52,820 nucleotides of DNA from Tannerellaceae bacterium (GTDB taxonomy: Bacteria; Bacteroidota; Bacteroidia; Bacteroidales; Tannerellaceae): positions 1-52,820 of the forward strand of contig JAIRKZ010000001.1 of the NCBI GenBank assembly GCA_031259845.1, given 5' to 3'. The notes below the pieces were generated by a model. It was not told where the DNA came from. It made no database searches and worked only from the letters and a program-made list of their open reading frames with translations. The position numbers and the translations under genes were made by a program. This document shows positions 25,380 through 34,463 of the stretch, piece by piece (the stretch's first letter is position 1; each line of letters starts with the position of its first letter).

Positions 25380-25934
25380 TTACAGGTGATTGTTATGGTG
25401 ACTGGTCATTTTTTCCAGCAGGGAGGATATCGAATCGTCTTCTATCAGCAGGCGGCGGCAGGATTCTTTCAGGAAGCCTTCGTTCAGCATCATTTTTATC
25501 TGCCGGAGAAGGGGGGTGTAGAATCCATTGGCGTTTAGCAGGGCTACGGGCTTTTGGTGCAGGTGTAACTGCTCCCAGGTTATCATTTCGAAGAATTCGT
25601 CCATCGTACCGTAGCCGCCGGGGAGGGCTATGAAGCCGTCTGACAATTCATTCATTTTGCGTTTCCGTTCGTGCATTGTTTCTACTACGATAAGCTCCGT
25701 AAGGCCGGCATGGGCTATTTCGTCTCTGTTGAGGAAAGCGGGGATAACTCCTGTCACTTCTCCACCCTGCCGGAGGGCGCCGTCGGCAACATATTTCATC
25801 AGGCCTGCATTGCCTCCGCCATACACCAGGCCTGTTCCCCTGCGGGCGATTGTTTCGCCCAGTAAAGAGGCCTGCTGGCGGTAGACTTCATTCTTTCCCA
25901 GGCCCGAACCGCAAAATACAGCTATCCTTTTCAT
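25380..25934 (-). CDS. LOG-family protein (TIGR00730 type nucleotide 5'-monophosphate phosphoribohydrolase)
   Basis: Rossmann-like protein of 184 residues with the signature GGNAGLMKYVADGAL and PGGYGTMDEFFEMITWEQL. Family members cleave the base-ribose bond of nucleoside monophosphates, including cytokinin forms. Once annotated as lysine decarboxylase, which the motif does not support. Overlaps the lytic transglycosylase stop by 4 bp. Confidence 0.88.
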   Translation of the reverse strand: MKRIAVFCGSGLGKNEVYRQQASLLGETIARRGTGLVYGGGNAGLMKYVADGALRQGGEVTGVIPAFLNRDEIAHAGLTELIVVETMHERKRKMNELSDGFIALPGGYGTMDEFFEMITWEQLHLHQKPVALLNANGFYTPLLRQIKMMLNEGFLKESCRRLLIEDDSISSLLEKMTSHHNNHL

Positions 25935-26911
25935 TTTACTGCCCAGCGTGAATCATGTACGTACGTATTCGGCTTTTTATAATACATATCTTCGGCATCC
26001 GGTATCCGTATTTTATACGTCTTGCCTAAGGTGTTTAACTTCCGGTCTCTCAGCCAGGGATTAAACCGTTTAAGGTCGGCGTATGTTACGCCCTGTTCCT
26101 TGGCAAATCCGGCCAGGCTTGGAATGTCTGCCGAAACGGATACTTCTTTTGTTTTGATTGGCTTATACAAGTCTTTGGCCTGTAATACGAAGCCATATTT
26201 ATACGGGTTTTCAAACACCTGCTTAATTGCCATGATGCGGTAGGGGTAACGGGTGGTTTCCTGTACAAGCCACAGGTCGAAAGCGCTGTCTTCCTGCTGT
26301 TTGCTCAGTTCGCCGGAGATACGCCCCATCCCCCCGTTATAGGACGCGGCTACATCAAACCAGCTGCCATATTTCCGGTAGGCCTCTTTCAGGTATTTAC
26401 AGGCTGCAAGGGTAGATTTCTCCACATCGCAACGTTCGTCTACGGTAGGGGTAACGGTTAGGCCGTATTGTTTAGCCGTGCTTTCCATAAACTGCCAGGT
26501 TCCCACCGCACGCGCCGGCGAGGATACGCGCGGGTCTAAATGGCTTTCTATAACAGCCAGGTATTTAAAATCGTCGGGGATGCCATTGGCTTTCAATATC
26601 GGTTCGATAACCGGGAAAACGCAGTTGGCGCGCTTAAACAGCAATAGAACCGTTGAATGGAAATAGGTAAAGCTGCTTATTTCGCGGTCGTAGCCTTCGT
26701 GCATATTATAGCGTGTAATATCCACCTGTTCGTCAAAGACAGTTACCCGCGAAGGTACGTCGGGCGAGGAAGTGACGCCTGTTACCAGCGGGCGTTCGTC
26801 CTTTACTTTTTCCGCATCATTAGAGCTTATGGCAATACACGCCGAGAGACATACCAGTCCGGCAGCTATAGCGCTCAGGGTATTTTTATTCAACAATCTG
26901 GTCTTGCACAT
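25931..26911 (-). CDS. Lytic transglycosylase lipoprotein (MltD-like, SLT domain)
   Basis: Cleaves peptidoglycan glycan strands in the periplasm. The signal ends with LSAC, so it is probably lipid-anchored. The SLT domain spans about residues 95-230, with the catalytic glutamate in LAVIESHLDP and the family motifs ARAVGTWQFMESTAKQYGL and DVAASYNGGMGRI. The C-terminal part (SLAGFAKEQGVTYADLKRFNPWL, IRIPD) looks like one degenerate LysM module. The 5' end overlaps the preceding T9SS cargo gene by 26 bp, so the two are co-translated. Confidence 0.88.
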   Translation of the reverse strand: MCKTRLLNKNTLSAIAAGLVCLSACIAISSNDAEKVKDERPLVTGVTSSPDVPSRVTVFDEQVDITRYNMHEGYDREISSFTYFHSTVLLLFKRANCVFPVIEPILKANGIPDDFKYLAVIESHLDPRVSSPARAVGTWQFMESTAKQYGLTVTPTVDERCDVEKSTLAACKYLKEAYRKYGSWFDVAASYNGGMGRISGELSKQQEDSAFDLWLVQETTRYPYRIMAIKQVFENPYKYGFVLQAKDLYKPIKTKEVSVSADIPSLAGFAKEQGVTYADLKRFNPWLRDRKLNTLGKTYKIRIPDAEDMYYKKPNTYVHDSRWAVK

Positions 26912-28202
26912 TTTTTGGCCTTATTATATTTATACTTCCTTTTTCTTTATACTGTCGCCCGTCCGAGCCTCTTGCTTCTATTATATAGAAGTAAACGCCG
27001 GGCGGTACATAGCTGCCTCCTTTTTTCCCGTCCCACCCTTTGGCGGGGTCGTCCCAGCGGAAGAGCTCCACTCCCCAGCGGTTAAATATCCAGGCTTTAA
27101 AACTAACTAACGACTTATAAGCCACCCTGAACTCGTCGTTCACGCCGGGAGAAGCTCCGGGTGAAAAGGCATTGGGTATCTTCAGGTAAGAGTCTCCAAT
27201 ATCTACAATGACAGAGTCTGTTTTCTCACAGGTATTGCTTCTGTCTTTTACTTCTAATGTTACGGCATATTTACCGGCTGTAAGGAATGTAAAATTGAAA
27301 CTTTCCGAATTTTCCACCCGCAGGTTTTCCCCGGTCTGGGTATTTATAATATTCCATCTGTAAAAAGTCACCACCGGCGTATTCACTTTAGCGGTAAAAC
27401 TTAATTCTGCCGGCGCCGAATAGCCTGCGCCCGTACCTGGAACCCTGTTGGGTACATCCGTTGATACAACCGTGGTATCAATATAAGCTTCTATCGCCGT
27501 AGCCTGATAATTGACGCTCATTGATTTCTCCACACCAAAATGGCGGGCGAAAAGGTCTCCTTTCAATTGAATGTCCGTATCAGTCAAAGGGGGAGGGGAA
27601 AGGGAACGGTAAAAAGGCGTCTTCTCCACTGTTTGAACCAGGGCTTTCGGAGAAAATTCCCGCTCATTATTATCCCATTCCAGGGTATTATACAGGATTT
27701 CAAATTTACGCGCCAGTTCCAGTTCCACGCCGGCGGGTATGCAGTAGGCAAGTTTAGGCAGGGTAGCCGTTCCTTCCAGGCGGACTTCGTAACAGGGGTC
27801 GTCGCCGGCCACAATCTGCAGTTGCCGGATATCAAACGCATATTTACTGTAATCAATAATCCATACGAAAGAGTTGGAACCAATCGCCTCTGTCTCCTTT
27901 ACAAAATAACCATATCCTTCTTCCACCTGGCGAAGCGCCGATGTGGTTCCTTCCTGCACGCTCGGAACAGGCTCTGCCTCCAGCGCTTTTACCTTATACC
28001 GGAACCACTGATGCGACGGGGAAGCGGAGGTATAACTAATCTCTACATTATCCATACCATACACTAAGTAGACTTGCAGCCTGTCAGGTATATCGTCAAG
28101 AGCGAGCAAAGGGGCGCCATTGCCTCCCGACACCGTATACTGCGCCTGGAGCGATAACGTAAAAAGAAACAGGAAGGCTGTTTTATATATCTTGTGAAGC
28201 AT
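26886..28202 (-). CDS. Secreted protein with PKD-like domain and T9SS type B C-terminal domain
   Basis: Exported protein of 438 residues with a cleavable signal (ending SLQAQ). No catalytic domain is recognised in residues 20-300. About 265-330 resembles a PKD/immunoglobulin-like module (FTAKVNTPVVTFYRWNI, TAGKYAVTLEVKDRSNTCEKTDSV). Residues about 340-430 form the gliding-motility-associated (type B) sorting domain: IPNAFSPGASPGVNDEFRV, FNRWGVELFRWDDPAKGWDGK, VPPGVYFYIIEA. It is thus a T9SS client that probably stays surface-linked. It heads the leftward operon and has a TATCTTTG -7-like element at 28271-28278. The specific role is unknown. Confidence 0.85.
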   Translation of the reverse strand: MLHKIYKTAFLFLFTLSLQAQYTVSGGNGAPLLALDDIPDRLQVYLVYGMDNVEISYTSASPSHQWFRYKVKALEAEPVPSVQEGTTSALRQVEEGYGYFVKETEAIGSNSFVWIIDYSKYAFDIRQLQIVAGDDPCYEVRLEGTATLPKLAYCIPAGVELELARKFEILYNTLEWDNNEREFSPKALVQTVEKTPFYRSLSPPPLTDTDIQLKGDLFARHFGVEKSMSVNYQATAIEAYIDTTVVSTDVPNRVPGTGAGYSAPAELSFTAKVNTPVVTFYRWNIINTQTGENLRVENSESFNFTFLTAGKYAVTLEVKDRSNTCEKTDSVIVDIGDSYLKIPNAFSPGASPGVNDEFRVAYKSLVSFKAWIFNRWGVELFRWDDPAKGWDGKKGGSYVPPGVYFYIIEARGSDGRQYKEKGSINIIRPKNVQDQIVE

Positions 28203-28270
28203 TTTATAATCGTTGATTTTTATTCCAATAACAAGTACTTATCGCCGGAGCCGCCAAACGAACAACCCCA

Positions 28271-28340
28271 CAAAGATAACTTATTTACCAATTGAATATT
28301 ATATAAGATTAGTATTTTATGTTGAGATACACTATCTTTG
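28271..28340. promoter_or_regulatory. Divergent promoter region with two TATCTTTG elements
   Basis: The minus strand reads TATCTTTG at 28271-28278 (for the T9SS cargo operon) and the plus strand reads TATCTTTG at 28333-28340 (for the LysM protein gene, 23 bp before its ATG). Both match TAnnTTTG; neither has a clear -33 TTG at 19-20 nt. Confidence 0.45.
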
Positions 28341-28362
28341 CCGGAAATAATCCAACCGGAAA

Positions 28363-30171
28363 ATGAGCAAGGTCACAATTTATATACTCACTGCATTCTT
28401 TTGCCTTACCTGTGCAAAAGCGTATCCCCAGGAGAAAGGGGCTGCTGTTACGCCTACAGACATGCAGGATGACAAGATATTTTATCACACCATTGAACCG
28501 GGGCAAACCGTTTATTCAATCGCTATCATGTACGGGGTTGGCGTAGAAGATATCTATCGCCTCAATCCCGAAAGCCGCGAAGTAATTAAGGCCGGAGGAA
28601 AATTAAGGATTCCCCAAAAGGATATAGCTACAACGATTACCGCCGCACAGGAAGACCTTGACTATTCGTTCCATACGATTCAACCCAAAGAAACGCTCTA
28701 TTCGCTATACAGAAAATACCAGGTTCCGCCTGCGAACATAATCAATGCCAATCCCGGGCTTTCCGTTGCAACGTTCCAATCAGGCAAAACCATCCGCATA
28801 CCATCCGTCAAGGTTGCCCAATTACCTCAAACGGCGTATCAAACGGTAACAAAAGACATTGAATACAAAATAGAAAGAAAAGAAACCATGTACCGCCTTA
28901 CCCGTAAGTTTAATATTACGGCAGAGGAGTTAATCGCAAAGAATCCCGAACTGAAAAAGGGCGTCAGGGCCGGTATGATTATAAAGATACCTGTTAAAAC
29001 AGAAGAGGTAATAACACAGGCCGCCGCCCAACCCAAAGAAGGAGAGGTGAACGCCATGCTGTCTGCCCCCAAACAAATGGCTAAAACAGATAAAATAAAG
29101 GTAGCGCTCTTATTGCCGTTTATGGCCGACCAGACAGGGCAAACACCTGCTACAACCCGCTTTGTAGAATACTACGAAGGATTATTACTGTCTATAGACA
29201 GCTTGAAAAACGCCGGTATATCTATCGAGTTGATTGTACGCGATACCGGAGCCGGTACGCAAAAGCTGGATCAGATACTGAGCGAAACGGCAGTAAAGGA
29301 TGTGCATCTGATAATAGGGGCTGTTGAAAACGAACAGATTAAACCCATTGCAGAGTTTGCCCGGAAAAACAGTATTAAATATGTAATCCCGTTTACTTCT
29401 AAAAATGACGATGTGCTATCCAATTATTACATCTACCAGGTAAACACCCCACATTCGTATCTCCATGCAAGAGCGTCGGAAGAAGCGTATAATATGTTCT
29501 ACGACTACAATATCATTTTTGTTGACACATACGATACAGACGATAAGGCGGAATTTATTAAAACATTCAAACTGGGACTGCTGCAAAAGAAAGTTTCGTA
29601 CAAAGACCTTGTTTTCCATCCCGAATCATTCGCCAACGATATCCTTTCGCTGTTGGTTACCGGCAAGCGTAATGTCATTATTCCTGTTTCAGGTTCGAAG
29701 GCTGCATTAAACAAAATACGCACCCCGCTCCGGACGGTAGTAGAGGCCAACCCTTCCTTTATAGTCAATATGTTCGGCTATCCCGAATGGCAAACGTATA
29801 CACGTGAATGTTTAGATGATTTCTATGCGCTCGACACATACATCTATACTAATTTCTACGCCGATAATATGGCAGACGATGTGTTGCGCTTCAATGCTAA
29901 ATATAAAACATGGTACAGTAAAGAGATGATGAATACGTATCCCAAATATGGTATGTTAGGATTTGATACAGGCCTGTTCTTCTTTGATGCAATCCACAGG
30001 TATGGCGTTAATTTCGAGCATAACCTGGATAAAATCCATTACAGGAGCATCCAGACGGGATTTGATTTCCATCGCGCCAATAACTGGGGAGGGTTTATCA
30101 ATACCAACCTGTTCATCGTCCACTATAATAAACGTGATTATAACGTAATTCGCCATGAATTAAACAAATGA
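28363..30171 (+). CDS. Triple-LysM protein with periplasmic-binding-protein-like domain
   Basis: Exported protein of 602 residues (signal ends CAKAYPQ). Three LysM modules bind peptidoglycan: about residues 43-90 (HTIEPGQTVYSIAIMYGV), 105-153 (HTIQPKETLYSLYRKYQV) and 165-212 (YKIERKETMYRLTRKFNI). Residues about 240-600 form a type I periplasmic-binding-protein fold like that of LppC/YraM or amino-acid receptors (KIKVALLLPFMADQTGQ, FVEYYEGLLLSIDSLKNAGISIELIVRDTG). The architecture suggests a cell-wall-anchored sensor or assembly factor rather than a transporter subunit, as no permease is near. Overlaps the next gene by 4 bp. Confidence 0.85.
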   Translation: MSKVTIYILTAFFCLTCAKAYPQEKGAAVTPTDMQDDKIFYHTIEPGQTVYSIAIMYGVGVEDIYRLNPESREVIKAGGKLRIPQKDIATTITAAQEDLDYSFHTIQPKETLYSLYRKYQVPPANIINANPGLSVATFQSGKTIRIPSVKVAQLPQTAYQTVTKDIEYKIERKETMYRLTRKFNITAEELIAKNPELKKGVRAGMIIKIPVKTEEVITQAAAQPKEGEVNAMLSAPKQMAKTDKIKVALLLPFMADQTGQTPATTRFVEYYEGLLLSIDSLKNAGISIELIVRDTGAGTQKLDQILSETAVKDVHLIIGAVENEQIKPIAEFARKNSIKYVIPFTSKNDDVLSNYYIYQVNTPHSYLHARASEEAYNMFYDYNIIFVDTYDTDDKAEFIKTFKLGLLQKKVSYKDLVFHPESFANDILSLLVTGKRNVIIPVSGSKAALNKIRTPLRTVVEANPSFIVNMFGYPEWQTYTRECLDDFYALDTYIYTNFYADNMADDVLRFNAKYKTWYSKEMMNTYPKYGMLGFDTGLFFFDAIHRYGVNFEHNLDKIHYRSIQTGFDFHRANNWGGFINTNLFIVHYNKRDYNVIRHELNK

Positions 30172-30833
30172 ATAAACGCTTCATCCTACAGTCAATTGCC
30201 CTTTTCGTTTTTACCGTCGCCATGAATGGGCAAAACGCTTTCAAGCGAGAGTTATCTATCGGAGGTTCCTTTGGTATGGGTGTTTCCAGCGTTAGTTTTG
30301 TGCCCAGAATACAGACACAATACCTGACGGGCGCACACATTGGCTTTACCGGCCGCTGGATAACGGAAAATCACTTAGGCTTAATCCTTGAGGTAAATTA
30401 TACACAGCAGGGATGGGATGAGAAATTTGAAGACCCGGCGCTCCAATATACACGGAATATAGATGTAATTGAAGTTCCTTTCCTTACCCATATCTATTTT
30501 GGGGGGAAACGTGTGCGTTTCTTTATAAACCTTGGCCCGAAGGTTGGTTTGGTTATGAATGAGAAGACTACGACGAACCTGCCGGGCGATTTTGAAGAAG
30601 CGCTGGATAGCCGTTACCGTGAACTGCACGCAAAGCCCGTAGAAAAGAAATTTGCCTGGGGAATTGGCGGAGGCCCCGGCCTTGAGATAAGAACCGGTAT
30701 AGGTAATTTCCTGTTAGAAGGACGTTACTATTATGGATTAGGAGACTTCTTCAATAACAGGAAAGGCGACCCTTTCCCCCAATCATCCAGCCAGGTGATT
30801 TTCGGAAAGCTTACTTATTTGATACCTTTATAG
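30168..30833 (+). CDS. PorT-like outer-membrane beta-barrel protein
   Basis: Small barrel protein of 221 residues with a signal peptide (MNKRFILQSIALFVFTVAMNG). It has alternating strands typical of the OMP_b-brl_2/PorT family (LSIGGSFGMGVSSVSFV, HIGFTGRWITENHLGLILEVNYTQQGW, EVPFLTHIYFG, FAWGIGGGPGLEIR) and a final aromatic-free YLIPL. PorT itself is needed for T9SS function, but many paralogues are not; I cannot tell which this is. ATGA overlap with the LysM gene argues for a joint role at the envelope. Confidence 0.75.
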   Translation: MNKRFILQSIALFVFTVAMNGQNAFKRELSIGGSFGMGVSSVSFVPRIQTQYLTGAHIGFTGRWITENHLGLILEVNYTQQGWDEKFEDPALQYTRNIDVIEVPFLTHIYFGGKRVRFFINLGPKVGLVMNEKTTTNLPGDFEEALDSRYRELHAKPVEKKFAWGIGGGPGLEIRTGIGNFLLEGRYYYGLGDFFNNRKGDPFPQSSSQVIFGKLTYLIPL

Positions 30834-30841
30834 CGCGTATA

Positions 30842-31297
30842 CTACCTCAATCGTTCAAGGGAACGCACCAATGTTTCGTCGGCGCCGATATTACGTATCG
30901 CCAAATAGTCGAGAATCAAACAAATAACAGGAAAAGACAAGGCGAAGCGCACACCTACGGATACGTCTGACTGTTGTTTCATTACAACAATCAGATAAAC
31001 AAAGAATCCATAAAACCCAAGCATCAGGATAGCATTGAACACGCAGAGACGTATCTGCAACATTCTCTTTTTATAAAGGAATACCGTAATAAGGGCAAGC
31101 AGGGAAATGAGGGCAACCAAGACAAACAACCCCCATGCGGGATAAACAATCTGCGAAGTAGCCACAGCGCTCACGCCAAAAACATCAAACGTATAAAAAG
31201 CATCGCCGGTTTGTAACGCCGCTAAAGGCATAAACAACATGAGAGCCGTTAAAACAGCTATGATAAGTAAATAAACAGTCTGTATTCTCTGTAACAT
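30842..31297 (-). CDS. DUF4293-family membrane protein
   Basis: Predicted inner-membrane protein of 151 residues with four helices: about 7-26, 49-73, 83-107 and 117-137. The start MLQRIQTVYLLIIAVLTALM is the signature of this Bacteroidota-specific family. Function unknown. In many Bacteroidota it follows the omega-subunit gene, as here, 71 bp downstream. Confidence 0.85.
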   Translation of the reverse strand: MLQRIQTVYLLIIAVLTALMLFMPLAALQTGDAFYTFDVFGVSAVATSQIVYPAWGLFVLVALISLLALITVFLYKKRMLQIRLCVFNAILMLGFYGFFVYLIVVMKQQSDVSVGVRFALSFPVICLILDYLAIRNIGADETLVRSLERLR

Positions 31298-31318
31298 GAT
31301 TTTTCAGTTAACGATTGA

Positions 31319-31359
31319 AGTTGACAGTTGAATCACATAGTAATAGCCAACTGTCAACT
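31319..31359. repeat. Perfect 12-bp inverted repeat between omega and DUF4293 genes
   Basis: AGTTGACAGTTG (31319-31330) and CAACTGTCAACT (31348-31359) are exact reverse complements with 17 nt between. On the minus strand it could form a strong stem between the two coding regions. No T-tract follows, so processing, attenuation or protein binding are alternatives to termination. Confidence 0.65.
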
Positions 31360-31368
31360 GCCAACGAA

Positions 31369-31701
31369 TTAAAATGCTCCTTTATCTTTTGCCGGATTTT
31401 TATAATATATTTTATCGTCTTCGTATTCCTGAGCGGCAATAAGCGTTGGCTTTGGAAGTTTTTCGTAATAACGGGAAATTTCAATCTGTTCCCTGTTTTC
31501 AAATACTTCCTCCAGATTATCGTTGTAAGAGGCAAACTCCTGAAGTTTCTTTTCCAAATCCTGCTTCATTTCCACGGTAATCTGGTTGGCCCTCTTGGAA
31601 ATAATCATTGTTGTTTCATAAACGTTACCTGTATCGGCAGATAATTTCATCATGTCTCGTGTAACCGTATTGGCCGGAGCATTTGACTTTCTATAATCCA
31701 T
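31369..31701 (-). CDS. rpoZ: RNA polymerase omega subunit, Bacteroidota Rpb6-like form
   Basis: Small RNA polymerase subunit of 110 residues, divergent from the proteobacterial omega. MDYRKSNAPANTVTRDMMKL and GNVYETTMIISKRANQI form the Rpb6-like core, with a Bacteroidota tail (LIAAQEYEDDKIYYKNP). The gene order bamD-omega-DUF4293 is common in the phylum and supports the call. It starts 25 bp after the bamD stop. Confidence 0.85.
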   Translation of the reverse strand: MDYRKSNAPANTVTRDMMKLSADTGNVYETTMIISKRANQITVEMKQDLEKKLQEFASYNDNLEEVFENREQIEISRYYEKLPKPTLIAAQEYEDDKIYYKNPAKDKGAF

Positions 31702-31726
31702 AAATTGTTTTTAGTAATTAAATTCG

Positions 31727-32536
31727 TTAATAACTGTCGGTAATCCGCTTGCTGGCATAATCATAGAAGCGTTTCGCCTGTTTCATATATTTTCCTTCGG
31801 GATATTCGTTCGTATAGTTATAATATTCGTCTACTACGTCCCGATAGCGTCCCTGTAGCTTTTCGTCTATGCTCACCAAGGCTAATTCATATTTCGACTG
31901 TAACATCAGATAGATGAATTCTTCCCTGTATTTTGAAAAGGGATAGTTCTTCAGTGCATTTTGAGCCGTTATTACGCAAGCCTGGTAATTATTACCCATA
32001 TAGGTTCCCATGTTGTAATACAAATGAGTAGCTAAGAGTTCTTTATAAGCCAGTTTTTCCTGAAGCTCAAACATAATATTCTGCGCTTCCGCAGAACGTT
32101 CCGACTGCGGATAATACTCCAGGTACAATTGTAATTGATTAATTGCTTCATAGGTTTGCGTCTGGTCTAACCGGGCGTCCGGCGAATCCAGGTATAAGCC
32201 GTATCCCGAATAGAAACGGGCCATCTCTACATACTCGCCCTTAGGATAGGTAGTATAATACGTATTGAAATATTGTGAAGCCGTTTGATAATCTTTCTGT
32301 CCATAATAGCTCTGAGCCAGTAGATACAGCGACTCTTCGGCATAGGTCGTACCTTTAAAGATAGTTACCAATTCTTCCAGCAGAGTAGCCGACTTTGTAT
32401 ATTGCTTTGCATTAAAATATTTCTTTGCATAAGAATATTTCAGCTCATAATCCGTACTTTTCAATATCTTATTGTATTCCCCGCAGGAAGAGAATAAGAC
32501 TGTCATCATCACTAATAAATAGGTTACTTTTCTCAT
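31727..32536 (-). CDS. bamD: Outer-membrane assembly lipoprotein BamD
   Basis: Periplasmic lipoprotein of the BAM complex, which inserts barrel proteins into the outer membrane. The signal and lipobox read MRKVTYLLVMMTVLFSSC (Cys18), followed by TPR helices: YSYAKKYFNAKQYTKSATLLEEL, AEESLYLLAQSYYGQKDYQTA and QLQLYLEYYPQSERSAEAQN. I use the ATG at 32536 because a TAACTTTG promoter element (minus, 32555-32562) overlaps the first in-frame ATG at 32557; an ATG at 32542 is also possible. The length is that of the Bacteroidota homologue. Confidence 0.88.
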   Translation of the reverse strand: MRKVTYLLVMMTVLFSSCGEYNKILKSTDYELKYSYAKKYFNAKQYTKSATLLEELVTIFKGTTYAEESLYLLAQSYYGQKDYQTASQYFNTYYTTYPKGEYVEMARFYSGYGLYLDSPDARLDQTQTYEAINQLQLYLEYYPQSERSAEAQNIMFELQEKLAYKELLATHLYYNMGTYMGNNYQACVITAQNALKNYPFSKYREEFIYLMLQSKYELALVSIDEKLQGRYRDVVDEYYNYTNEYPEGKYMKQAKRFYDYASKRITDSY

Positions 32537-32554
32537 GCGCATATATTTAGCCCG

Positions 32555-32562
32555 CAAAGTTA
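32555..32562 (-). promoter_or_regulatory. -7 element of the bamD promoter (TAACTTTG)
   Basis: The minus strand matches TAnnTTTG 19 bp before the chosen bamD start codon. It overlaps the most upstream in-frame ATG and therefore argues for the shorter protein. Confidence 0.4.
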
Positions 32563-32602
32563 ACGTATCCTTGCTAATAATTTAAACACAAAACGTTAAT
32601 AA

Positions 32603-33028
32603 TTACAACTTATATAAATCACTTGCTGCAATCAACGTTAATTTATTCTCTTTCAAAACCTCCGCGCATCTTTCCACATCGTCCGGGCGGATAATAACAT
32701 GCGCCGAATCTCCTTGCGCAAAAGCGTACATATATTCGATAAAGATAGCGGCGTTTGTAATAATATCCATTGCCTTAGCTAAAGCGCCCGGCTCATTGGG
32801 GCAATATAAACAAACCACCTCCGTAACGCTTACCGCGTATCTTTTGGATTGAAGTACTTCGATAGCTTTGTCTATATCCGACACTATCAAACGCAAAATG
32901 CCAAAATCAGAGTTTTCCGATACGGTAAAGGCAGACATATTAATGCCTGCGTCTCCTAATAATTTGGCTACTTCCGTAAAACGGCCTCTCTTGTTTTCAA
33001 GAAAGATAGATAATTGTTTAATCAACAT
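32603..33028 (-). CDS. Tandem ACT-domain protein
   Basis: Ligand-binding protein of 141 residues built from two ACT modules: about 1-68 (IKQLSIFLENKRGRFTEVAKLL, INMSAFTVSENSDFGILR) and 70-138 (VVCLYCPNEPGALAKAMDII, YMYAFAQGDSAHVIIR). Such proteins often sense amino acids. It stands 17 bp after the phenylacetate-CoA ligase gene, a pairing often seen in Bacteroidota and archaea and consistent with control by an aromatic amino acid; this is inference. Confidence 0.85.
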   Translation of the reverse strand: MLIKQLSIFLENKRGRFTEVAKLLGDAGINMSAFTVSENSDFGILRLIVSDIDKAIEVLQSKRYAVSVTEVVCLYCPNEPGALAKAMDIITNAAIFIEYMYAFAQGDSAHVIIRPDDVERCAEVLKENKLTLIAASDLYKL

Positions 33029-33045
33029 GGTGTATTCTTTTATGG

Positions 33046-34347
33046 TTAAACTAATTTACGATTGTCTATTACATGTTTGGCCTTTCCCATGCTTCGCTCA
33101 ATACTGCGGGGTTCTACTATTTTTATTTCCGGCTGTATGCCGATTATGCTTTGCATCTGAGCGGCAATTTTCTTTTTCAAAGTCAAGATTTTACCCATCT
33201 CGTCCGTATAGTATTCGGGGCGTACTTCTACCTGCACCTGGAATGTATCCATATTATTCACCCTGTCTACAATAATGAGGTAATGAGGTTCAAATTCGGG
33301 CATTTCCAGAATAACGGATTCTACTTGCGACGGGAATACATTCACTCCGCGAATAATTAACATATCATCGCTGCGTCCCAAGATACGATCCATACGTACA
33401 GCCGTACGCCCGCAATTGCATTTTTCATAATGAAGAGATGTTAAATCACGCGTACGATAACGTATCATCGGCATGCCTTCTTTTGTTAATGTAGTAAAAA
33501 CCAACTCTCCCTGCTCGCCCGGTTTACTTGGGAGCAAGGTGTTGGGATCGATAATTTCCGGAAGGAAATGATCTTCCCACAGATGTGTCCCTTTCTGGCA
33601 TTGACATTCGCTCCCTACGCCCGGACCGATCACTTCTGTTAAACCATAAATATCGTAAGCCTTAATACCTAACGATTCTTCTATTTCATTACGCATGTTT
33701 TCAGTCCACGGTTCTGCTCCGAATATGCCTGTTTTTAATTGAAACTCTTCGCGGGGAATACCCGATTCTTTTATTGTTTCTCCCAAAAACAAAGCGTATG
33801 AAGGAGTACAGGTCAGTACTCTCGCCCCAAAGTCGTGCATTAACTGTATTTGCTTCTGCGTATTACCGCTGCTCATCGGTATTACCGTCCCTCCTATATT
33901 CTCTACTCCGCCATGCAAACCTAATCCTCCCGTAAACAGTCCATACCCATACGACACCTGCACGATATCATTACGAGTCACCCCGGCTGCGTATAGACAA
34001 CGGGCTACCGTTTCACTCCATATCGCAAGGTCTTTCCTGGTATACCCTACTACGATAGGCTTACCCGTAGTGCCGGACGAAGCATGCAGGCGGACGATTT
34101 CCGACATGGGAACAGCCATCAATCCAAAAGGATAGTTGTCTCGCAAATCCTGTTTTACCGTAAAAGGGAGTTTTGTAATATCATCAATTGATTTAATATC
34201 ATCGGGGGTTAACCCCATTTCCTGCATTTTCCTTCTGTAAAAAGGCGTATTATGATAAGCATGTTCTACAACCCGCTTCAAACGGATGCTTTGTAATTTC
34301 TGCATCTCTCCGCGCTCCATGCACTCGATAGTTTCATTCCAAATCAT
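33046..34347 (-). CDS. paaK: Phenylacetate-CoA ligase (AMP-forming)
   Basis: Adenylate-forming enzyme of 433 residues that activates aryl acids with CoA. The AMP-binding loop is HASSGTTGKPIVVGYT, with YGLTEVIGPGVGSECQ and YRTRDLTSLHYEKCNCGRTAVRMDRILGRSDDMLIIRGVNVFPSQVE in the C-terminal half as in PaaK. In gut anaerobes the same enzyme runs with indolepyruvate/2-ketoacid oxidoreductases in amino-acid fermentation; none is in this window. A TTACTTTG element lies upstream (34392-34399, minus). Confidence 0.9.
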   Translation of the reverse strand: MIWNETIECMERGEMQKLQSIRLKRVVEHAYHNTPFYRRKMQEMGLTPDDIKSIDDITKLPFTVKQDLRDNYPFGLMAVPMSEIVRLHASSGTTGKPIVVGYTRKDLAIWSETVARCLYAAGVTRNDIVQVSYGYGLFTGGLGLHGGVENIGGTVIPMSSGNTQKQIQLMHDFGARVLTCTPSYALFLGETIKESGIPREEFQLKTGIFGAEPWTENMRNEIEESLGIKAYDIYGLTEVIGPGVGSECQCQKGTHLWEDHFLPEIIDPNTLLPSKPGEQGELVFTTLTKEGMPMIRYRTRDLTSLHYEKCNCGRTAVRMDRILGRSDDMLIIRGVNVFPSQVESVILEMPEFEPHYLIIVDRVNNMDTFQVQVEVRPEYYTDEMGKILTLKKKIAAQMQSIIGIQPEIKIVEPRSIERSMGKAKHVIDNRKLV

Positions 34348-34463
34348 GATTTATAAAGATAAGTTTATTAGTTAGTAATAAAGAACGACTACAAAGTAAT
34401 AACTTTTTTCAAAGCAAGCCTCTTTTACTATCAAATAATTATTTTTTTCAGAAGCGAAAGGCC

